A stretch of DNA of 64,000 nucleotides from Streptomyces sp. SAI-127. GTDB lineage: Bacteria > Actinomycetota > Actinomycetes > Streptomycetales > Streptomycetaceae. Numbering within the stretch: the stretch's first letter is position 1; the number at the start of each line of letters is the position of its first letter. The DNA lies in contig NZ_JARXYJ010000001.1 in assembly GCF_029894425.1 (NCBI RefSeq), positions 3,658,001 through 3,722,000 of the forward strand, in the 5' to 3' direction. A program made the position numbers and the translations under genes. Below the pieces are notes generated by a model that saw only the letters and a list, made by a program, of their open reading frames with translations, did no database searches and had not been told where the DNA came from. This document shows, piece by piece, positions 40,232 to 49,672 of the stretch.

Positions 40232-40731
40232 CGGGCGCTCCCTGTCGCGTCGTTCTCCAGCGACTGACGCAGCTCGCTGCGGAGTTCGGGGGTCAGGACG
40301 TGTCCCGCGCGGCCGACGAACAGCGCCATGTGGTACGCCACGACGCTCATGTCGCAGTCGGCGGAGCCGTGCACACCGAGCAGCGAACCGTCGCTGATCG
40401 ACATCACGAACAGGCTGCCGTCCTCCATCGCGATCATGGTGTGCTTGGTCGCGCCGAAGTCCATGAGCTTCGCGGCGCCGAGGGTGAGGCTGCCGATGCC
40501 GGAGACGACGGTCGCGAGGTCGGCGGACGAGCCGCGCGGGCCGGAGGGTTTCTCCACGCGGGCCTCGCGGGCCTCCGCGTTCCGCTCGGCGTCGGAGGAG
40601 AGCAGGAGCAGTCCGTCGGAGGAGACGACGGCGACGGACTGGACGCCGGGGACCTCCTCGACGAGGTTGGTCAGCAGGAAGTGGAGATTGCGTGCTTCAC
40701 GACTCAGTCCGAAGGTACTGGGCGCGGTCAA
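40228..40731 (-). CDS. cvnB: Conservon roadblock/LC7 protein CvnB
   Basis: 167 residues from TTG 40731 (GAGGAGGC 6 nt upstream). LHFLLTNLVEEVPGVQSVAV, then VSSDGLLLLSS, then IGSLTLGAAKLMDFGATKHT, and VMSISDGSLLGVHGSADCDM form the roadblock fold. Roadblock proteins act as GTPase-activating or scaffold subunits of MglA-type GTPases, here presumably CvnD. The start overlaps the end of cvnA by four bases. The N-terminal extension is short. Confidence 0.88.
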   Translation of the reverse strand: MTAPSTFGLSREARNLHFLLTNLVEEVPGVQSVAVVSSDGLLLLSSDAERNAEAREARVEKPSGPRGSSADLATVVSGIGSLTLGAAKLMDFGATKHTMIAMEDGSLFVMSISDGSLLGVHGSADCDMSVVAYHMALFVGRAGHVLTPELRSELRQSLENDATGSAR

Positions 40732-43454
40732 CTGCTTGCCTCCTCGGCTGTGCCCCCCGTGGCTTCTTCGGATGCGGTGCTGTGCGATGCCGGCAGTCTG
40801 GTCTCGCCGGTCTGTTCCTGGATCTCCGCTTCCACGTCGCGGTAGCCGGCCTCTGCCCCCCGGCGGAAGCCGCCCAGCCTGCGGCGGAGAGCGTCGGCGT
40901 CCACGGAACTGTTCCGTTGGCGGGGCGCCGGGACGGTGGGTGCGGTGATCTTGGGGGTGCGCTTGGGGAGGCCCTTGTCGGTGAGGGGCTCCTCGTCGGC
41001 GCGGGTGTGTTCCGTCGCGGCCTCGGTCTCGGCGGCCGTGGGTGCGGGTGCCGGCGGCTCCTCCGGTACGGGGTCCGGCTCCTCCGGTGCCGGTACGGGG
41101 GCCAGGAGTTCCATCGTCGTCTCGGCGGGGGACTCCGCCGCCGCGTGGCGTACGGCCTTCTCGGCCAGGTCCACCAGGGGGTCGCCACCCTGCGAACGGC
41201 CGCTCAGGACGTTGGAGTTGACCTCCGCGTCGGCGCCGGGGAGGGAGAAGGTGTGCGGCGCGCCGGTGACCGGGCCGGTGCCGGAGGCCGGTACGGCGGA
41301 CGTGGGCGCGGCGGTGAGCAGGGACTTGGGGAGGACCACCACCGCGGCCACCCCGCCCTGCTTCTGCTCGCGCAGCTGCACCCGGACTCCGTGCCGGTGG
41401 GCGAGTCGGGCCACGACGTACAGGCCCAGGCCGAGTCCCTCGTCGCCTTCGTCGTACGACTCGTACGCGGCCTCGGGATCGAACTCGGCGAGGCGGGAGT
41501 TGAGGGTGGTCATCCGCTCGGCGGTCATGCCGATGCCCTCGTCCTGCACGGAGAGCATGACCTCGCCGCTCTCCAGGAGCCAGCCGGAGACCTCGACGGG
41601 CAGGTCGGGCGGGGAGAACGAGGTGGCGTTCTCCATCAGTTCGGCCAGGAGATGGGAGAGGTCGTCCGCGGCGAAGCCCGCCACATGGGCGTGCGGCGGG
41701 AGGGCGGCGATGCGGACGCGCTCGTAGCGCTCGATCTCGCTGACCGCGGCGCGGACGACGTCGACGAGCGGGACGGGCCCGGCGCTCTGCTGCACGTGTT
41801 CCGTACCGGCCAGGACGAGGAGGTTCTCGCTGTGGCGGCGCATGACCGTGGCGAAGTGGTCGAGCTTGAAGAGGGTCGCCAGGCGGTCCGGGTCCTGCTC
41901 TCGCTCCTCCAGGCTCTCGATGACGGCGAGCTGCCGCTCCACGAGGCCGAGGGTGCGCAGCGCGAGGCTGACGAAGGTGGCGCCGATGGTGGTGCGCAGC
42001 CGCTCCAACTGGGCCGCGGAGTCGGCGACTTCGGCCTTGAGCTGCTCGCGCGCGTCCGCCATCTTCTGGCGCTGGCCGACCAGGTGCTTGCGGTCGGACT
42101 CCAGGGTGTTGATCCGCTCGGCGAGCGCGACGGCGTGCGCGTGCAGGGCGTTGACGGAGCGGACGACCTGGGCGAACTCGTCGTTGCGGCCGGTGAAGGA
42201 GACCGCTTCCTCGGTGGTGGGGTCCTCGGCCCCGGCGAGCCGGGCGGAACCGCGGCGCAGCACGGAGAGGGGGCGGGTGAGGGTGCGGGCCATCGCGGTG
42301 GCGATGCCGACGGCCAGCAGCATCAGGGCGCCGAGGATCGCGACGCGCAGCTCCAGCGCGGTGACGTCGTCGTCGCGCAGCTGGGCGAGTTCCTTGACCC
42401 GGCGCTCGAAGAGCGCGGACTCGGCGCCGCGCATGAGGTCGACGCGGGCGGAGAGGGCCGCGTCGAGCTTGCCGGTGCCGGTGCCGAGTTCGCCGCCGGA
42501 GAGGGTGGGCTGGTCGGTCAGGGAGGCGAGGTACTTGTCGGCGGAGTTGACCTCGGGACCGGTGACCGTGGAGTCGTAACTCGCCTTGGCGGTGGCGGGC
42601 GCGGAGTCCTGGAAGTCGGCGAGGGCCGCGTCGGAGCGCAGCCGGGCCTGCTGGGCGGCGGCGCTGAGCGCGTCGCGCTGCTGGGCGTCGGCCTTCGAGG
42701 AGACCTTCTTGGTGTTCGTCAGGCCGGTGATCGGGTCGTAGACGCTCTGGGTCGTCGTCGGCACGCTGAGCGCCGCGAGCAGCAGTCCGCGGGTGGCGGC
42801 GGCCTGCTGTACTGCGGAGTCCAGCTCGGCGAGGGAGTAGGCGCCGGAGCCCGCGCGGGACGGCATCCTCTCGGCCAGTTCCTCGGCGAGCCGGTGCAGT
42901 TCGGTGATGGCGGCGGAGTACGCGTTGTGCGCTTCGAGGGCGGTGCTCTTGCCGGTGAGCGCGGAGCGTCGGACGGCGGCGATGTCGTCGAGGTCGCCGC
43001 GCAGGGTCGTGGACAGGCCGGTGTCGGCGCGCAGTTCCTCGACCTGGCGGTCGACGCGGGCGCTCGACTGCTCGCCGGGCGCCTTCGACCTGGGCCGTCC
43101 GGCCGCGATGTAGGAGGTGACCTCGTCGCGTTCGTCGGCGAGCGAGTGGGCGAGGTCGAGGGCGTCCTGGGTCTGCTCGGCGAAGGTCACCAAATCCTGG
43201 GAGTCGTGGAGTTCCCCGGAGGCGGTGACGAGGGAGGGTGCGCCGGCTCCGGCGACGGCGGCGGCCACGACGGCGACGGCGAGGATCAGCCGGGTGCGGA
43301 CGTGGGTGGGGCGGCCCTTGCCGACGGGGGTCTCGGGGGCGCCGGGCGTGGCGGGTGTGCGCTCCGCGCCTGTGCCGGAGGCCGTCTGCTTGCCTGTGCG
43401 ACGAGGCCGCGTCTTCTGCACCGCTGCTCGCATTCCTGAACTCGTGATACCCAT
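40728..43454 (-). CDS. cvnA: Conservon sensor kinase-like protein CvnA
   Basis: 908 residues from ATG 43454; ATG 43433 is an alternative. Order: basic lead, membrane span about 55-75, large outer domain with helical NIT-like sensor part, second span about 360-385, HAMP, coiled coil, HATPase_c with ELMENATSFSPPDLP (N box near 605), VQDEGIGM and GLGLGLYVVARLAHRHGV (near 675), then a 230-residue Pro/Glu-rich tail. No canonical H-box is evident, as usual for CvnA. It is the membrane sensor of the complex. The 339 bp upstream to the divergent phosphatase gene hold no other gene. Confidence 0.9.
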   Translation of the reverse strand: MGITSSGMRAAVQKTRPRRTGKQTASGTGAERTPATPGAPETPVGKGRPTHVRTRLILAVAVVAAAVAGAGAPSLVTASGELHDSQDLVTFAEQTQDALDLAHSLADERDEVTSYIAAGRPRSKAPGEQSSARVDRQVEELRADTGLSTTLRGDLDDIAAVRRSALTGKSTALEAHNAYSAAITELHRLAEELAERMPSRAGSGAYSLAELDSAVQQAAATRGLLLAALSVPTTTQSVYDPITGLTNTKKVSSKADAQQRDALSAAAQQARLRSDAALADFQDSAPATAKASYDSTVTGPEVNSADKYLASLTDQPTLSGGELGTGTGKLDAALSARVDLMRGAESALFERRVKELAQLRDDDVTALELRVAILGALMLLAVGIATAMARTLTRPLSVLRRGSARLAGAEDPTTEEAVSFTGRNDEFAQVVRSVNALHAHAVALAERINTLESDRKHLVGQRQKMADAREQLKAEVADSAAQLERLRTTIGATFVSLALRTLGLVERQLAVIESLEEREQDPDRLATLFKLDHFATVMRRHSENLLVLAGTEHVQQSAGPVPLVDVVRAAVSEIERYERVRIAALPPHAHVAGFAADDLSHLLAELMENATSFSPPDLPVEVSGWLLESGEVMLSVQDEGIGMTAERMTTLNSRLAEFDPEAAYESYDEGDEGLGLGLYVVARLAHRHGVRVQLREQKQGGVAAVVVLPKSLLTAAPTSAVPASGTGPVTGAPHTFSLPGADAEVNSNVLSGRSQGGDPLVDLAEKAVRHAAAESPAETTMELLAPVPAPEEPDPVPEEPPAPAPTAAETEAATEHTRADEEPLTDKGLPKRTPKITAPTVPAPRQRNSSVDADALRRRLGGFRRGAEAGYRDVEAEIQEQTGETRLPASHSTASEEATGGTAEEASS

Positions 43455-43793
43455 GGGCCCGGGGTGACGCTCCGTCAACTGCTGTGCACACCGGGGTACG
43501 GTTCCCGACCCTCCCAGCGCCGGTGGGCGGTGGCCGCGCATCGCCTCAGCCGCCACCCGAAGGAGTGAACCCCGTAGGGGAGTTGGCGGGCAAGTTCCTG
43601 CGGCACGCGCACGGGCCTTGCACGGCAGGCCGGTTGGACGCCGGCGAAGACCGATGGCAGTATTCGCCGCTACGCCTGCTCGGAGTGAACCATTCCACCC
43701 CAAACCTGGCGTCTGACCTGCGCGACTGCGGCAATTCCGCGACCGTTGCCACCCTTTGGCGAAGCATGTGAAGGGCTCGTGCAGACTGGCCGA

Positions 43794-44582
43794 ATGCGTA
43801 CGGAACTTGTCTCGGAACCCGGTGATGCCAGCCGTCCCAACGAGGACTTCGCGAGTGTCGCTCTACCCGCTTCCGGACGGGGCGGTGTACTGGTCGCCCT
43901 CGACGGGGTCACCCCGCCCACCGGCCCGACGGGCTGTCTGCATTCGGTCCCCTGGTTCACGGCCCGTCTCGGCGGGGCGCTGACCGAACTGGCCGTTTCG
44001 CTCATGGATGTTCCACTGGCCGAGGTGCTGTCCCGGGCCATCGCGCGCACAGCTGATTCACATGGTGAAGGTTGTGACCTTTCTCACCCGCGTACGCCCC
44101 AGGCGACGGTGGTGATCGCGCGGTGGTCCCCGGAGACGGTCGAGTACCTGGTCCTGTCGGACTCGGCGCTGCTCGTGGAGGCACCCGACGGCACGGTCAC
44201 GGCCGTACTGGACGACCGCCTCTCCCTTCTCCCCCGCACCTCCCTGGCCACGGACGCCCTGATCGACGCCACCCTCCGCAACAAGGAGGGCGGCTTCTTC
44301 ACGGCGGCGGCCGATCCGTCGGTGGCGGGGCGCGCGGTGTCGGGGGTGCTGCCGCGATCGGCGGTACGCACCCTGGTGGCCCTGACCGACGGGGCGACCC
44401 GGTGGGTGGAGAAGTTCAGCGAGGGCGGCTGGGCGGACTGCCTCACCTTCGTCCGCAAGGAGGGAGCGCGGGCGCTGGTGGACCGCGTCCGGCAGCTGGA
44501 GCGGGCGGACGCGCAGACCCGGACGTATCTGCGCCGCAGCAAGACCCACGACGACGCGACGGTGGTGTACGCGGAGCTGTGA
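43794..44582 (+). CDS. PP2C-like phosphatase-fold protein
   Basis: 262 residues from ATG 43794. The start TELVSEPGDASRPNEDFASV (D-x-x-x-x-N-E-D) and GVLVALDGVTPP are PP2C motifs I and II. ATVVIARWSPETVEYLVLSD and LVALTDGATRWVEKF (D-G) continue the fold, and SKTHDDATVVYAEL is the DD motif at the C-terminus. Metal-binding Asp are mostly kept. It would dephosphorylate Ser/Thr or act as a regulatory pseudo-phosphatase. The ribosome site is weak. No kinase lies nearby. Confidence 0.72.
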   Translation: MRTELVSEPGDASRPNEDFASVALPASGRGGVLVALDGVTPPTGPTGCLHSVPWFTARLGGALTELAVSLMDVPLAEVLSRAIARTADSHGEGCDLSHPRTPQATVVIARWSPETVEYLVLSDSALLVEAPDGTVTAVLDDRLSLLPRTSLATDALIDATLRNKEGGFFTAAADPSVAGRAVSGVLPRSAVRTLVALTDGATRWVEKFSEGGWADCLTFVRKEGARALVDRVRQLERADAQTRTYLRRSKTHDDATVVYAEL

Positions 44583-44705
44583 GGGGCGGGGGCCGGCCGA
44601 GCGGCGTGGGAACCCTGGCCGGGTCGGCCGCCGAGGAGGTCCACCGTCGTCACGTCCCCGAGCCGGCCTACCGGGGCGCCGCCGGGCCGGCAGTGGAGGT
44701 CGGAC

Positions 44706-44880
44706 GGTCCCCGCCGACGAGACCCGCCACCCCTGACAACGCCCCCGGTCACACCCCTCGCCCAGACCACAGAGACCACTCCGCACAACCCCCGACGACG
44801 GTCCCCGCCAACGAGACCCACCGCCCCTGACAACGCCCCCGGTCACACCCCTCGCCCAGACCACAGAGACCACTCCCGCA
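44706..44880 (+). repeat. Tandem 94-bp repeat, nearly two units
   Basis: GGTCCCCGCC…GAGACCC…CCCTGACAACGCCCCCGGTC…AGAGACCACT starts at 44706 and again at 44800, with only a few differences. A fragment (CCGTCCCCGCC) follows near 44897. No gene is visible. Confidence 0.75.
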
Positions 44881-45002
44881 CAGCCCCGGCGCCACCGTCC
44901 CCGCCACTGCCGTGGCCACCCGCACCGAGCCCCCGCCACCACCCGCCCAGCGCCGCTCGGATCGCCACCCTCACCACCAACCGGGTGATCGTCCGTCCGG
45001 CC

Positions 45003-45360
45003 CGTTTCCGGTCGACCGCCGGCGACCACCCCGCACGACTGCCGCCACCGACCATGCCCTCGACACCGAAGGCCCGGGCGCGGCCCCATCCGGGTGCCCA
45101 CCCGCGACGACACAACCGACGGCGGCCTACCCACCGGGCGCTCGTCCAGATGACCCGTTCCCGGTCGACGCCACCGACCACCCCGCACGACTGCCGCCAC
45201 CGACCATGCCCTCGACCACCGAAGGCCCGGGCGCGGCCCCATCCGGGTGCCCACCCGCGACGACACAACCGACGGCGGCCTACCCACCGGGCGCTCGTCC
45301 AGATGACCCGTTCCCGGTCGACGCCACCGACCATCCAGGGCCCGGGGGCGGCCCGATCGG
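45003..45360 (+). repeat. Tandem 152-bp repeat, two units plus fragment
   Basis: The block beginning GACCACCCCGCACGACTGCC at 45024 repeats at 45176, with a period of 152-153 bp and one inserted base; a third partial copy starts near 45329. Together with the 94-bp repeat it fills the 820-bp gap between the phosphatase and MarR genes. No gene with protein sense is seen, although long frames run through on both strands. Confidence 0.8.
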
Positions 45361-45401
45361 GGGGCCCACCCGCGACGACGCGACCGGCGCCCGGCGGCTG
45401 C

Positions 45402-45896
45402 CTACTTCTCCATGCCCCGGTTCAGCTGGTGCAGCAGCCTCGCCAGTTCGGTGACCTCTTCCGGGTCCCAGTGCGCCAGCCGGCCCGCGTACCGGGCCCG
45501 GCGCGCGTCGCGGACCCTCTGTACCCGGGAGCGGCCCTCCTCCGTGAGGTCGACGAGCCAGGCCCGGCCGTCCGCCGGGTCGGGTGCGCGGGCGACGAGG
45601 CCCAGGTCCTCCAGGGCGCGCAGCTGGCGGGACATCGTGGCCTTGCCGACGCCGATGTAGCCGGCTAGTTCCGTGGCGCGCTGGCGGCCGCATTCATCCA
45701 GACGGACGAGCAGGCCGTAAGCCGCCGACTCCAGGTCGGGGTGGACCTCGCGGGCCATCTCGCCCTGGTTGGCCCGGGCCCGGCGCAGCAGGACGGTCAA
45801 CTCGCGTTCCAGTGCGAGGAATCCGGGCTGGTTCACACCGCTCGGCGCCACGTCGGCCCCGCCCCGGCTCCCGCCGCCGTTTCCGTCTTCGTGCAC
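45402..45896 (-). CDS. MarR-family regulator
   Basis: 164 residues from GTG 45896 (GAGGCAGGGG upstream); a TTG at 45941 is in frame. The winged helix spans about 60-130: AYGLLVRLDECGRQRATELA, then GYIGVGKATMSRQLRALEDL, then GLVARAPDPADGRAWLVDLT. Dimerisation helices flank it (ELTVLLRRARANQGEM and ELARLLHQLNRG). Divergent from the lysozyme gene. Ligand and targets unknown. Confidence 0.88.
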   Translation of the reverse strand: MHEDGNGGGSRGGADVAPSGVNQPGFLALERELTVLLRRARANQGEMAREVHPDLESAAYGLLVRLDECGRQRATELAGYIGVGKATMSRQLRALEDLGLVARAPDPADGRAWLVDLTEEGRSRVQRVRDARRARYAGRLAHWDPEEVTELARLLHQLNRGMEK

Positions 45897-46131
45897 GTCA
45901 GCCCCTGCCTCGAATGTCCCGGTCGCTAAGGTTTCCGCCAAATTGCGCCGTCACCGCGGCTCCGTAAGTATTTCGCAGGGCTGGACCAACGGCAGCCGCC
46001 GGTCCCGCTTCCCACCCTCGTCGTCGTACGCAACGTCTTCGCCGAGCCGCGGCTGGCATGCTCACGCCAGCCCGGCGCGGCCTTCCCGTGTTCCCCCCGA
46101 CCGAGCATCACCGAGCCCTCGGAGGCACGCC

Positions 46132-46977
46132 ATGCCCGTGCACAGACCCGGACCGATACGTCCCCGACGCCGCTTCCTCGTCGCACTCCTGCTCACCGCG
46201 TTCTCCCTGCTCCACCCGGCCGCCGCCTCGGCCGCCGAAGGCCCCGACGCCACCGCCACCGCCACCGCCACCCCGGCCCGCGGCTCCGCCCACATGGGAA
46301 TGGGCGTCGTAGCGCATGACGGCCAGGGTGATCTGCCCGCCGGCACCCGCGCCTCCCAGGCGGAGGGCGTCGACGTCGCCAGCTACCAGGGCAACGTCTC
46401 CTGGTCGACCCTGTGGAACAGCGGGGTGCGCTGGGCGTACACCAAGGCGAGCGAGGGGACGTACTACAGGAATCCCTACTTCAGCCGGCAGTACACCGGC
46501 TCCTACGGCGTCGGCATGATCCGCGGCGCCTATCACTTCGCCACCCCGGACACCAGCAGCGGCGCGACGCAGGCCGACTACTTCGTCGACAGCGGCGGCG
46601 GCTGGTACCAGGACGGCAGGACCCTGCCCGGCACCCTCGACATCGAGTGGAACCCGTACGGCGCCACCTGCTTCGGCAAGTCGCAGAGCGCGATGGTCAG
46701 CTGGATCCGCGACTTCCTGAACCAGTACAAGGCGCGCACCGGCCGCAACGCCGTCATCTACACGGCCACCAACTGGTGGACCCAGTGCACCGGAAACTAC
46801 GGCGGCTTCTCCGCCAACCCGCTGTGGATCGCCCGGTACGCCTCGACGCCGGGCACCCTCCCGGCCGGCTGGAGCTCGTACACCATGTGGCAGTACACCT
46901 CCTCCGGCCCGACGGTCGGCGACCACGACCGGTTCAACGGCGCCCTGGACCGCGTACAGGCGCTCGCCGGCGGCTGA
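46132..46977 (+). CDS. Secreted GH25 lysozyme
   Basis: 281 residues from ATG 46132 (GGAGG 8 nt upstream). Signal peptide to about residue 35 with two Arg (PIRPRRRFLVALLLTAFSLL). GH25 motifs: EGVDVASYQGNVSW (Asp near 80), AYTKASEGTYY, MIRGAYHFATPD, TLDIEWNP (Asp/Glu near 169-171, catalytic) and WQYTSSG at the end. It would cleave the glycan strand of peptidoglycan, as cellosyl/mutanolysin-type enzymes do. A good terminator follows 19 bp after the stop. Confidence 0.94.
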   Translation: MPVHRPGPIRPRRRFLVALLLTAFSLLHPAAASAAEGPDATATATATPARGSAHMGMGVVAHDGQGDLPAGTRASQAEGVDVASYQGNVSWSTLWNSGVRWAYTKASEGTYYRNPYFSRQYTGSYGVGMIRGAYHFATPDTSSGATQADYFVDSGGGWYQDGRTLPGTLDIEWNPYGATCFGKSQSAMVSWIRDFLNQYKARTGRNAVIYTATNWWTQCTGNYGGFSANPLWIARYASTPGTLPAGWSSYTMWQYTSSGPTVGDHDRFNGALDRVQALAGG

Positions 46978-46995
46978 CCCGTCCCGGCGTACGGC

Positions 46996-47032
46996 GAAGG
47001 CCCGGGCCTCCCTCACGAGAACCCGGGCCTTC
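46996..47032 (+). terminator. Terminator between lysozyme and lon
   Basis: GAAGGCCCGGG (46996-47006) pairs with CCCGGGCCTTC (47022-47032) over a 15-nt loop. The genes on either side are convergent, so it may serve both. Confidence 0.72.
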
Positions 47033-47078
47033 ACCTCGTCCGGCAGCCGCGGGCCGAGCCCGCTGAGGGGCTACGGCC

Positions 47079-49493
47079 TCACGCCGCCACCGGAACCTCC
47101 GGCGTGGCCCCGTTCGTCGCCGGGGACAGCGCCAGCTCCAGGACCTGGCGGACGTCGGTGACGGCGTGGACGTCGAGCTTGTCCAGCACCTCCGCCGGGA
47201 CGTCGTCCAGGTCGGCCTCGTTGCGCTTCGGGATGATGACGGTCGTCACCCCGGCGCGGTGCGCGGCGAGCAGCTTCTGCTTCACGCCGCCGATCGGGAG
47301 GACCCGGCCGGTCAGCGAGACCTCACCCGTCATCGCCACGTCCGTGCGGACCAGGCGGCCGGAGAGCAGCGAGGCCAGCGCCGTCGTCATGGTGACGCCC
47401 GCGCTCGGGCCGTCCTTCGGGACCGCGCCCGCCGGGAAGTGGATGTGCACGCCCCGGTCCTTCAGGTCGCCGACCGGCAGTTCGAGCTCCGCGCCGCGCG
47501 ACCGCAGGAAGCTCAACGCGATCTGCGCGCTCTCCTTCATCACGTCACCCAGCTGGCCGGTCAGCGTCAGACCCGCCGCGCCCGTCTCCGGGTCGGCCAG
47601 CGACGCCTCGACGAACAGCACGTCTCCGCCCGCTCCGGTGACCGCGAGTCCGGTCGCCACCCCGGGGACCGCCGTACGGCGCTCCGCCGGGTCCTGGGCC
47701 GACTCGGGCACGTGGTGCGGCCGGCCGATCAGACCGCGCAGTTCCGCGTCCGTGACGGTGAAGGGAAGCTCCCGCTCGCCCAGTTCGTGCTGGGCGGCCA
47801 CCTTGCGCAGCAGCCTCGCGATGGACCGCTCGAGGGTACGGACGCCCGCCTCGCGGGTGTACTCGCCGGCGAGCTTGCGCAGCGCGCTCTCGTCGATGAC
47901 GACCTCGTCCTTGGCGAGTCCCGCCCGCTCCAGCTGGCGCGGGAGCAGGTGGTCACGGGCGATGACGATCTTCTCGTCCTCGGTGTACCCGTCGAGCCGG
48001 ACCAGCTCCATCCGGTCGAGCAGCGCCTCCGGGATCGCCTCCAGCACGTTGGCCGTGGCGAGGAAGACGACGTCCGACAGATCGAGCTCGACCTCCAGGT
48101 AGTGGTCGCGGAAGGTGTGGTTCTGCGCCGGGTCCAGGACCTCGAGCAGGGCCGCCGCCGGGTCGCCGCGGAAGTCGGAGCCCACCTTGTCGATCTCGTC
48201 GAGCAGGACCACCGGGTTCATCGACCCGGCCTCCTTGATCGCCCGCACGATCCGGCCGGGCAGCGCGCCGACGTACGTCCGCCGGTGGCCGCGGATCTCC
48301 GCCTCGTCCCGTACGCCACCCAGGGCGACGCGGACGAACTTGCGGCCCATGGCGTGGGCCACGGACTCCCCGAGGCTGGTCTTGCCGACACCGGGCGGCC
48401 CGACGAGGGCCAGGACCGCACCGCCGCGCCGGCCGCCGACGACACCCAGCCCCCGGTCGCTGCGGCGCTTGCGCACCGCCAGGTACTCGGTGATCCGCTC
48501 CTTCACGTCCTCGAGGCCCGCGTGCTCGGCGTCGAGGATCGCCTGGGCGCCCTGGATGTCGTACGCGTCCTCGGTCCGTTCGTTCCACGGCAGTTCGAGG
48601 ACCGTGTCCAGCCAGGTCCGGATCCAGGAACCCTCCGGGGACTGGTCGCTGGACCGCTCCAGCTTGTCGACCTCCTTGAGGGCGGCCTCCCGCACCTTCT
48701 CGGGCAGGTCGGCCGCCTCCACGCGGGCGCGGTAGTCGTCGGACTCCTCGCCCTCCTGCTCGCCGTTGAGCTCGCGCAGTTCCTTGCGTACGGCTTCCAG
48801 CTGGCGGCGGAGCAGGAACTCCCGCTGCTGCTTGTCGACGCCCTCCTGGACGTCCTTGGCGATGGTCTCGGCGACGTCCTGCTCGGCGAGGTGGTCGCGG
48901 AGCTGCTGGCTGGCGAGCTTGAGGCGGGTGACCGGGTCGGCGGTCTCCAGCAGTTCGACCTTCTGTTCGGTGGTCAGGAAGGGCGAGTAACCGGAGTTGT
49001 CGGCGAGGGTGGAGACGTCGTCGATGGCCTGCACCCGGTCGACGACCTGCCAGGCGCCGCGCTTGCGCAGCCAGGCGGTGGCGAGGGCCTTGTACTCCTT
49101 GACCAGTTCGGTGACGTGACCGGGCAGCGGGTCGGGGACGGTCTGGTCGACCGTGGTCCCCTCGACCCACAGGGCGGCGCCCGGGCCGGTGGTCCCGGCA
49201 CCGATCTTCACCCTGCTCCGGCCGCGGATGAGCGCTCCCGGGTCGCCGTCGGCCAGCCGGCCGACCTGCTCGACGGTGCCGAGCACACCGGTGGTCGCGT
49301 AGGTGCCGTCGATGCGTGGCACCAGGAGGACCTTCGGTTTTCCGGGTTCCGAGCGGGCGGCGGCCTCGGCGGCCTCCACCGCGGCGCGGACATCGGTGTC
49401 GTTCAGGTCCAGCGGAACCACCATTCCGGGCAGCACGACCTCGTCGTCGAGCGGCAGCACGGGCAGGGTGAGCGGTGTGGACGTCGAAGCCAT
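47079..49493 (-). CDS. lon: ATP-dependent protease Lon
   Basis: 804 residues from ATG 49493. N-terminal substrate domain (LPVLPLDDEVVLPGMVVPLD), coiled coil, AAA+ module with Walker A LVGPPGVGKTSLG (about 364-376) and Walker B VVLLDEIDKVGSDF, then the peptidase with DGPSAGVTMTTAL (catalytic Ser near 696) and KQKLLAAHRAGV (Lys near 739). The Ser-Lys spacing of 43 fits Lon. It degrades misfolded and regulatory proteins. An HAIR-type inverted repeat and a ClgR-type motif lie upstream, which fits known stress control of lon in Streptomyces. Confidence 0.96.
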   Translation of the reverse strand: MASTSTPLTLPVLPLDDEVVLPGMVVPLDLNDTDVRAAVEAAEAAARSEPGKPKVLLVPRIDGTYATTGVLGTVEQVGRLADGDPGALIRGRSRVKIGAGTTGPGAALWVEGTTVDQTVPDPLPGHVTELVKEYKALATAWLRKRGAWQVVDRVQAIDDVSTLADNSGYSPFLTTEQKVELLETADPVTRLKLASQQLRDHLAEQDVAETIAKDVQEGVDKQQREFLLRRQLEAVRKELRELNGEQEGEESDDYRARVEAADLPEKVREAALKEVDKLERSSDQSPEGSWIRTWLDTVLELPWNERTEDAYDIQGAQAILDAEHAGLEDVKERITEYLAVRKRRSDRGLGVVGGRRGGAVLALVGPPGVGKTSLGESVAHAMGRKFVRVALGGVRDEAEIRGHRRTYVGALPGRIVRAIKEAGSMNPVVLLDEIDKVGSDFRGDPAAALLEVLDPAQNHTFRDHYLEVELDLSDVVFLATANVLEAIPEALLDRMELVRLDGYTEDEKIVIARDHLLPRQLERAGLAKDEVVIDESALRKLAGEYTREAGVRTLERSIARLLRKVAAQHELGERELPFTVTDAELRGLIGRPHHVPESAQDPAERRTAVPGVATGLAVTGAGGDVLFVEASLADPETGAAGLTLTGQLGDVMKESAQIALSFLRSRGAELELPVGDLKDRGVHIHFPAGAVPKDGPSAGVTMTTALASLLSGRLVRTDVAMTGEVSLTGRVLPIGGVKQKLLAAHRAGVTTVIIPKRNEADLDDVPAEVLDKLDVHAVTDVRQVLELALSPATNGATPEVPVAA

Positions 49494-49514
49494 GATCTCC
49501 CCTTAGGCAGTCAA

Positions 49515-49535
49515 GTTGAGCTATGCCGACTCAAT
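49515..49535. promoter_or_regulatory. HAIR-type HspR operator upstream of lon
   Basis: GTTGAGC-TATGCCG-ACTCAAT matches the HAIR consensus CTTGAGT-N7-ACTCAAG in the core TTGAG-N9-CTCAA, with exact spacing. It lies 22-42 bp upstream of the lon start. HspR represses chaperone genes and lon in Streptomyces. Confidence 0.75.
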
Positions 49536-49572
49536 GCATAGCCGCCGTCGAATGTTCCCCACCCACTTGCCT

Positions 49573-49586
49573 GTTCGCTGTCGGCG
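49573..49586. promoter_or_regulatory. ClgR-type site upstream of lon
   Basis: GTTCGC-TGTCG-GCG is an exact match to the ClgR motif GTTCGC-N5-GCG reported for clp and lon promoters in S. lividans. It lies 80-93 bp upstream of the lon start, a usual activator position. Confidence 0.7.
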
Positions 49587-49672
49587 ATCACGGCTGCCGG
49601 GATCAGCAGTTCGGGGCCTATGGTCCTCCAGTAATAGACGGATGCGGATAGCGGTCATTACAGGGGGATGTC

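Noticed and set aside
44583..45400. Pro/His/Arg-rich coding frames in the repeat gap
   Set aside because: Frames are open only because of GC bias; the repeats shift the frame between copies (152/153 bp), which a real repeat protein would not tolerate.
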